A DNA stretch of 64,000 nucleotides from Caldicellulosiruptor danielii (GTDB lineage: Bacteria > Bacillota > Thermoanaerobacteria > Caldicellulosiruptorales > Caldicellulosiruptoraceae). Under the pieces are notes generated by a model. The model ran no database searches and was not told the origin of the DNA. It saw only the letters and a list, made by a program, of their open reading frames with translations. The stretch covers positions 2,600,001-2,664,000 of the forward strand of contig NZ_CP139957.1 of the NCBI RefSeq assembly GCF_034343125.1, read 5' to 3'. Each line of letters begins with the position of its first letter. Position 1 is the first letter of the stretch. This document shows, one piece after another, positions 61,346-64,000 of this stretch. The translations under genes and the position numbers were made by a program.

Positions 61346-61500
61346 TTGTCTAAGTAGATATACCTTCAAACAGCCTGAACTTTGGGCTAATATGGAGATA
61401 TACCCACTTGACATATGCTTCGGCAGCCTGGCAGGGATAGAAACCATTTTCTTAACCTTTCTTTCTTACTCCTCTGCCTTTTAGCATATGTCAAGTTTAT
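61346..61500 (-). ncRNA. candidate riboswitch-like structured leader
   Basis: On the minus strand, ACTTGACATATGCT (61496-61483) and AGCATATGTCAAGT (61419-61406) form a perfect 14-base-pair stem. It encloses GGCAG/CTGCC and AGAAA/TTTCT helices and a conserved-looking AGGCTGCCGA strand. A smaller AGCC/GGCT hairpin flanked by two GGTATATCT direct repeats follows, then the terminator at 61307-61345. This stem-junction plus terminator layout is that of a transcriptional riboswitch. It does not match the c-di-GMP-I or -II, SAM, TPP, cobalamin or lysine consensus as I remember them. Confidence 0.55.
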
Positions 61501-61770
61501 TTCCATTTAATCCTTATAATGCTTTTTTTTTTTTTTTTTGCCAAGTTTTATTATATGATTATATAATTTATTTCTCTAAACTTCAAGGTCTTTTAAAATA
61601 ATCTTCAATTCATAATTTGACTAACAAAGGATTTATAGTGGTAATGGTATAATAAACTAAACAAGATATCTTTACTTCTATGCTTTTTATAAATAAATCA
61701 AAACAAACTCTGACAATACTGCTGCAGAAGTGCTTAGAAAAGTTGTCTCAAGAAAAACAATTTAAGGAAA
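61501..61770. other. intergenic region with a 17-base T tract
   Basis: An AT-rich region between the leader RNA and the Uma2 gene. A run of 17 T residues occupies 61523-61539, prone to slippage and sequencing uncertainty. Promoters for the minus-strand signalling operon and the plus-strand Uma2 gene are expected here but not clearly seen. Confidence 0.5.
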
Positions 61771-62328
61771 GTGAGTCCAGTGGAAGAGAGAATTCCTAAG
61801 CTTTGGACATATGAAGATTATCTCAAGCTGCCTGAGGATACAAGAGTAGAGATAATAGACGGTATCATCTACAATATGAGCCTTGCACCTCTGAGGGTGC
61901 ATCAAAAGATTGTGTCAGAATTCACAATTACAATTGGTAGCTATTTGCGCAAAAGCAAAAAGCCTTGTGAAATTTACACAGCTCCTTTTGATGTTGTTTT
62001 AGTTAGCGAAGGACAGATTGAAACCCAAGCAATCAACGTTGTGCAGCCTGATATCTCAATCATATGCGACAAAAGAAAACTCTCTGAAAGAGGCTGTGTA
62101 GGTGCTCCTGAGATGATAATTGAAGTTGCATCACAAAGCCGCCCAGCTCATGATAAGGTAAAAGAATACTGGATAGTTAATCCCATAAATCAAACCATTT
62201 TAGTTTACAGACTTAAAGATAATGAAGACTTCCAAGCACCTGAAAGCTATACCTTTAACAACAAAGTCAAGGTAGGAATTTTCGAAGATCTCATAATAGA
62301 CTTTGCCCAAATAAAAGAGGTGTTATAA
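61771..62328 (+). CDS. Uma2-family (DUF820) putative endonuclease, internally deleted
   Basis: A 185-residue protein of the Uma2 family, whose fold is PD-(D/E)XK nuclease-like. Visible are WTYEDYLKLPEDTRVEIIDGIIY at the N-terminus (split here across the family's first motif), VVQPDISII with the catalytic Asp, and PEMIIEVAS with the catalytic Glu. After SQSRPAHDK the protein jumps to VKEYWIVNP; homologues normally have about a dozen more residues (the helix KFELYKKAGV) between these points. This in-frame loss may impair the enzyme. The start is GTG 61771 or GTG 61780 behind AAGGAAA. The biological role of Uma2 proteins is unknown. A decayed copy exists at 43523. Confidence 0.8.
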   Translation: MSPVEERIPKLWTYEDYLKLPEDTRVEIIDGIIYNMSLAPLRVHQKIVSEFTITIGSYLRKSKKPCEIYTAPFDVVLVSEGQIETQAINVVQPDISIICDKRKLSERGCVGAPEMIIEVASQSRPAHDKVKEYWIVNPINQTILVYRLKDNEDFQAPESYTFNNKVKVGIFEDLIIDFAQIKEVL

Positions 62329-62359
62329 AGATCTTCAATAAGAAGAATGGCATAAACAA

Positions 62360-62404
62360 AAAGGGTAACCACCCTTCTTGTGGAGTAGCTACCCTTACTT
62401 TTCT
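62360..62404 (+). terminator. hairpin downstream of the Uma2 gene
   Basis: AAGGGTAACCACC (62361-62373) pairs imperfectly with GGAGTAGCTACCCTT (62382-62396), followed by ACTTTTCTC. It separates the Uma2 gene from the convergent tRNA cluster. Confidence 0.65.
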
Positions 62405-62486
62405 CATCCTTTTAAAGTAACTATGGATTTACTGTATAAAAATGAACTTGTTATAATCCTTCAACCTCAAAACCCTCAAAAACAAA

Positions 62487-62563
<77 letters not shown>

Positions 62564-62572
62564 GCATTTAAA

Positions 62573-62648
<76 letters not shown>

Positions 62649-62672
62649 ACCTGTTATTTTTATTAAATTAAA

Positions 62673-62748
62673 TGGAGCTGGCGATGGGACTCGAACCCGC
62701 AACCTGCCGATTACAAGTCGGCTGCTCTACCGATTGAGCTACGCCAGC
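62673..62748 (-). tRNA. tRNA-Thr (anticodon TGT)
   Basis: A 76-base cloverleaf. The acceptor GCTGGCG pairs with CGCCAGC, the anticodon loop CTTGTAA gives TGT, the T loop is TTCGAGT, and CCA is encoded. Confidence 0.96.
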
Positions 62749-62765
62749 ACCATTTATAATCTTAG

Positions 62766-62850
62766 TGGTGGAGGGGGTTGGATTCGAACCAACGAAGCCT
62801 GCGGCAACAGATTTACAGTCTGCCCCCTTTGACCACTTGGGTACCCCTCC
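62766..62850 (-). tRNA. tRNA-Tyr (anticodon GTA)
   Basis: An 85-base class II tRNA with a long variable arm. The acceptor GGAGGGG pairs with CCCCTCC, the anticodon loop CTGTAAA gives GTA, the T loop is TTCGAAT, and CCA is encoded. Confidence 0.96.
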
Positions 62851-62945
62851 ATTTTTTGCTCTCTTCTTTCTTGAGAGCTGACGTTTTTGTATTTTAGCAC
62901 ATGCTTTCCCTTTCTGTCAATACCCTTTTCTACCGTCTATTCTAA

Positions 62946-63022
62946 TGGTCGGGGTGAGAGGACTTGAACCTCCGGCCCCATGGTCCCAAACCACGTGCTC
63001 TACCAAGCTGAGCTACACCCCG
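62946..63022 (-). tRNA. tRNA-Pro (anticodon TGG)
   Basis: A 77-base cloverleaf. The acceptor CGGGGTG pairs with CACCCCG, the anticodon loop TTTGGGA gives TGG, the T loop is TTCAAGT, and CCA is encoded. The five tRNAs probably form one transcript starting to the right of this gene. Confidence 0.96.
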
Positions 63023-63194
63023 CCATCAGCATTTATATAATAGCATCATTTTTTATTTTCGTCAAGAGGTAAAACTTTAGATTTCCTTTTTCGGTCCCAA
63101 TATTATATAATTTTCTTGACTTTCACAAGTTATTCTGACCTTATATTTCCATCACAGCCAAAGACGAATGGTAAAAAAGGAAGGTGAAGCTTTT

Positions 63195-64000
63195 ATGAAA
63201 AAGTTCTTTAGTATTATCTTTATCCTTATATTTCTTTTTAGCCCTGTCAATATCTCATCCTCAGCTGAGAAAAAAACTAATACCTTTGAAGTTCCAGCCA
63301 AAAGCTTTGTAACTGTTGAGCAAGGAATAGCAATTGTTCTCCATGAACTTGGATTTGATAAAAATCTGCAGTCAAATCCACAACCTATCTATGATTCAGC
63401 AGGTCAAAAGCCATCTAAAAATTTCCTTGGGTATGTTGCATTTGCCAAGAAATATTTACCCAAAAGCATACCACCTTTTAATTCAAAAATGACCCGGGTT
63501 TTTGCAGCTAAATTTATCCTCAGCTTACTTAATTGCAACACTTTTGATTCACAAAATCCTTTAGACAACAAAATTGTTCTATCAATCCTTGTTGAAAGCA
63601 AAGTAATATCAAGTACTCAAAAAAATGAATTAGAAAAACCTATCACTGGTGGGGAACTTCAAAAACTGGTAGGAAGAGTTAAAATAAAGATGATTGGAGT
63701 AGATATGGCAAAACCCGCATGGGAAGCATATTCTAAAGGAAAGCTAAAAGATGCAGAATTCATCTTCAAAAGATGCATAAATGCAGGACTTCATTTGGGC
63801 ACAACTCCCTCCTACCTTGCAAATTCTTACTATGGCTTGGGATTAGTTTATGCACATCATAGTAACAAAAGATACTATGAGGCTTATTCTATGTTAATTC
63901 AGGCAATCAAGATTGACAATAACGGCAAAATCGCACAGGCAGCAAAAAAATATTTAGCTGAAAAATTGCCACCTTATCAACTTGATCTTAATTATCAGCC
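63195..64000 (+). CDS. exported hypothetical protein with TPR-like repeats, partial
   Basis: The frame opens at ATG 63195 behind GGAAGGTG and runs off the window end without a stop (at least 268 residues). Residues 1-24 form a signal peptide (FFSIIFILIFLFSP then SSSA). The middle resembles a degenerate S-layer-homology-like region. From about residue 180, WEAYSKGKLKDAEFIFKRC and SYYGLGLVYAH read like tetratricopeptide repeats, suggesting a protein-binding role outside the membrane. It is divergent from the tRNA cluster. No specific function can be given. Confidence 0.75.
   Translation, partial: MKKFFSIIFILIFLFSPVNISSSAEKKTNTFEVPAKSFVTVEQGIAIVLHELGFDKNLQSNPQPIYDSAGQKPSKNFLGYVAFAKKYLPKSIPPFNSKMTRVFAAKFILSLLNCNTFDSQNPLDNKIVLSILVESKVISSTQKNELEKPITGGELQKLVGRVKIKMIGVDMAKPAWEAYSKGKLKDAEFIFKRCINAGLHLGTTPSYLANSYYGLGLVYAHHSNKRYYEAYSMLIQAIKIDNNGKIAQAAKKYLAEKLPPYQLDLNYQ

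Noticed and set aside
61406-61496. The 14-bp inverted repeat as ends of a small transposable element
   Set aside because: No target-site duplication or second copy in the window. Position between promoter region and terminator of an operon favours a leader RNA.

Overview
The window looks like the chromosome of an AT-rich, anaerobic, thermophilic, plant-polysaccharide-degrading Firmicute, most like Caldicellulosiruptor. This is inference from gene content: many glycoside hydrolases, maltodextrin ABC transport, a short glucan phosphorylase, spore maturation genes, oxygen-sensitive Fe-S enzymes, strong AGGAGG ribosome sites and GTG/TTG starts. No rRNA, CRISPR array, prophage or intact insertion sequence was seen.

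Layout. (1) 80-4573: an operon of a corrinoid-type (URO-D fold) methyltransferase, a GH35 enzyme and a GH43-like enzyme. (2) 4.7-12.6 kb: malto-oligosaccharide uptake and breakdown (binding protein, LacI repressor, glucan phosphorylase, two permeases, neopullulanase-type amylase), with TGCAAACGTTTGA-like operators. (3) 12.7-17.0 kb: class II aldolase, GH106-like glycosidase and a corrinoid protein. Together with (1) this suggests catabolism of an O-methylated sugar. (4) 17.1-19.5 kb: spmAB and a sugar-type dehydrogenase. (5) 19.7-23.4 kb: MarR plus a MacAB-like exporter whose permease gene is frameshifted. (6) 23.5-26.3 kb: a secreted amylase of archaeal (Thermococcales) type and an unknown secreted or anchored protein. 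(7) 26.7-34.3 kb: a two-component system, a His/Met-rich secreted protein, a methyltransferase and a four-gene operon (anchored protein, CcdA, membrane spermidine-synthase-like protein, His-rich peptide). 11-bp-phased TGTAAA repeats lie in front of both the secreted protein gene and the operon. (8) 34.3-40.7 kb: a third GH13 enzyme, then a MarR-regulated heterodimeric ABC exporter. (9) 40.8-43.4 kb: an Rrf2 regulator and a CooS-like protein that keeps the metal ligands of CO dehydrogenase but appears to lack second-sphere catalytic residues. (10) 43.5-46 kb: an Uma2 remnant and a transglutaminase/dipeptide epimerase pair. (11) 46-51.5 kb: accessory genes, namely a nucleosidase-like protein with an SPL-like radical SAM enzyme, a C69 dipeptidase broken by two stop codons, and a TcmP protein convergent with a three-Cys radical SAM protein. 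(12) 51.6-55.2 kb: a 2-hydroxyacyl-CoA-dehydratase-like Fe-S pair and a phosphoesterase. (13) 55.5-61.5 kb: a signalling operon of a structured leader RNA, a frameshifted PAS/GAF/HD-GYP protein, a small protein, a double KaiC-like ATPase and a PocR-GAF-GGDEF diguanylate cyclase. (14) 61.7-64 kb: an Uma2 protein, five tRNA genes and a partial exported TPR-like protein.

The strongest candidates for undescribed biology are the KaiC/c-di-GMP operon with its leader RNA, the deviant CooS under Rrf2 control, the corrinoid methyl-transfer genes embedded in glycosidase operons, the dehydratase-like pair with a fused activase, and the CcdA/synthase-like/His-rich operon. Two of the broken genes are disrupted at homopolymer runs, so assembly error must be excluded before calling them real pseudogenes.
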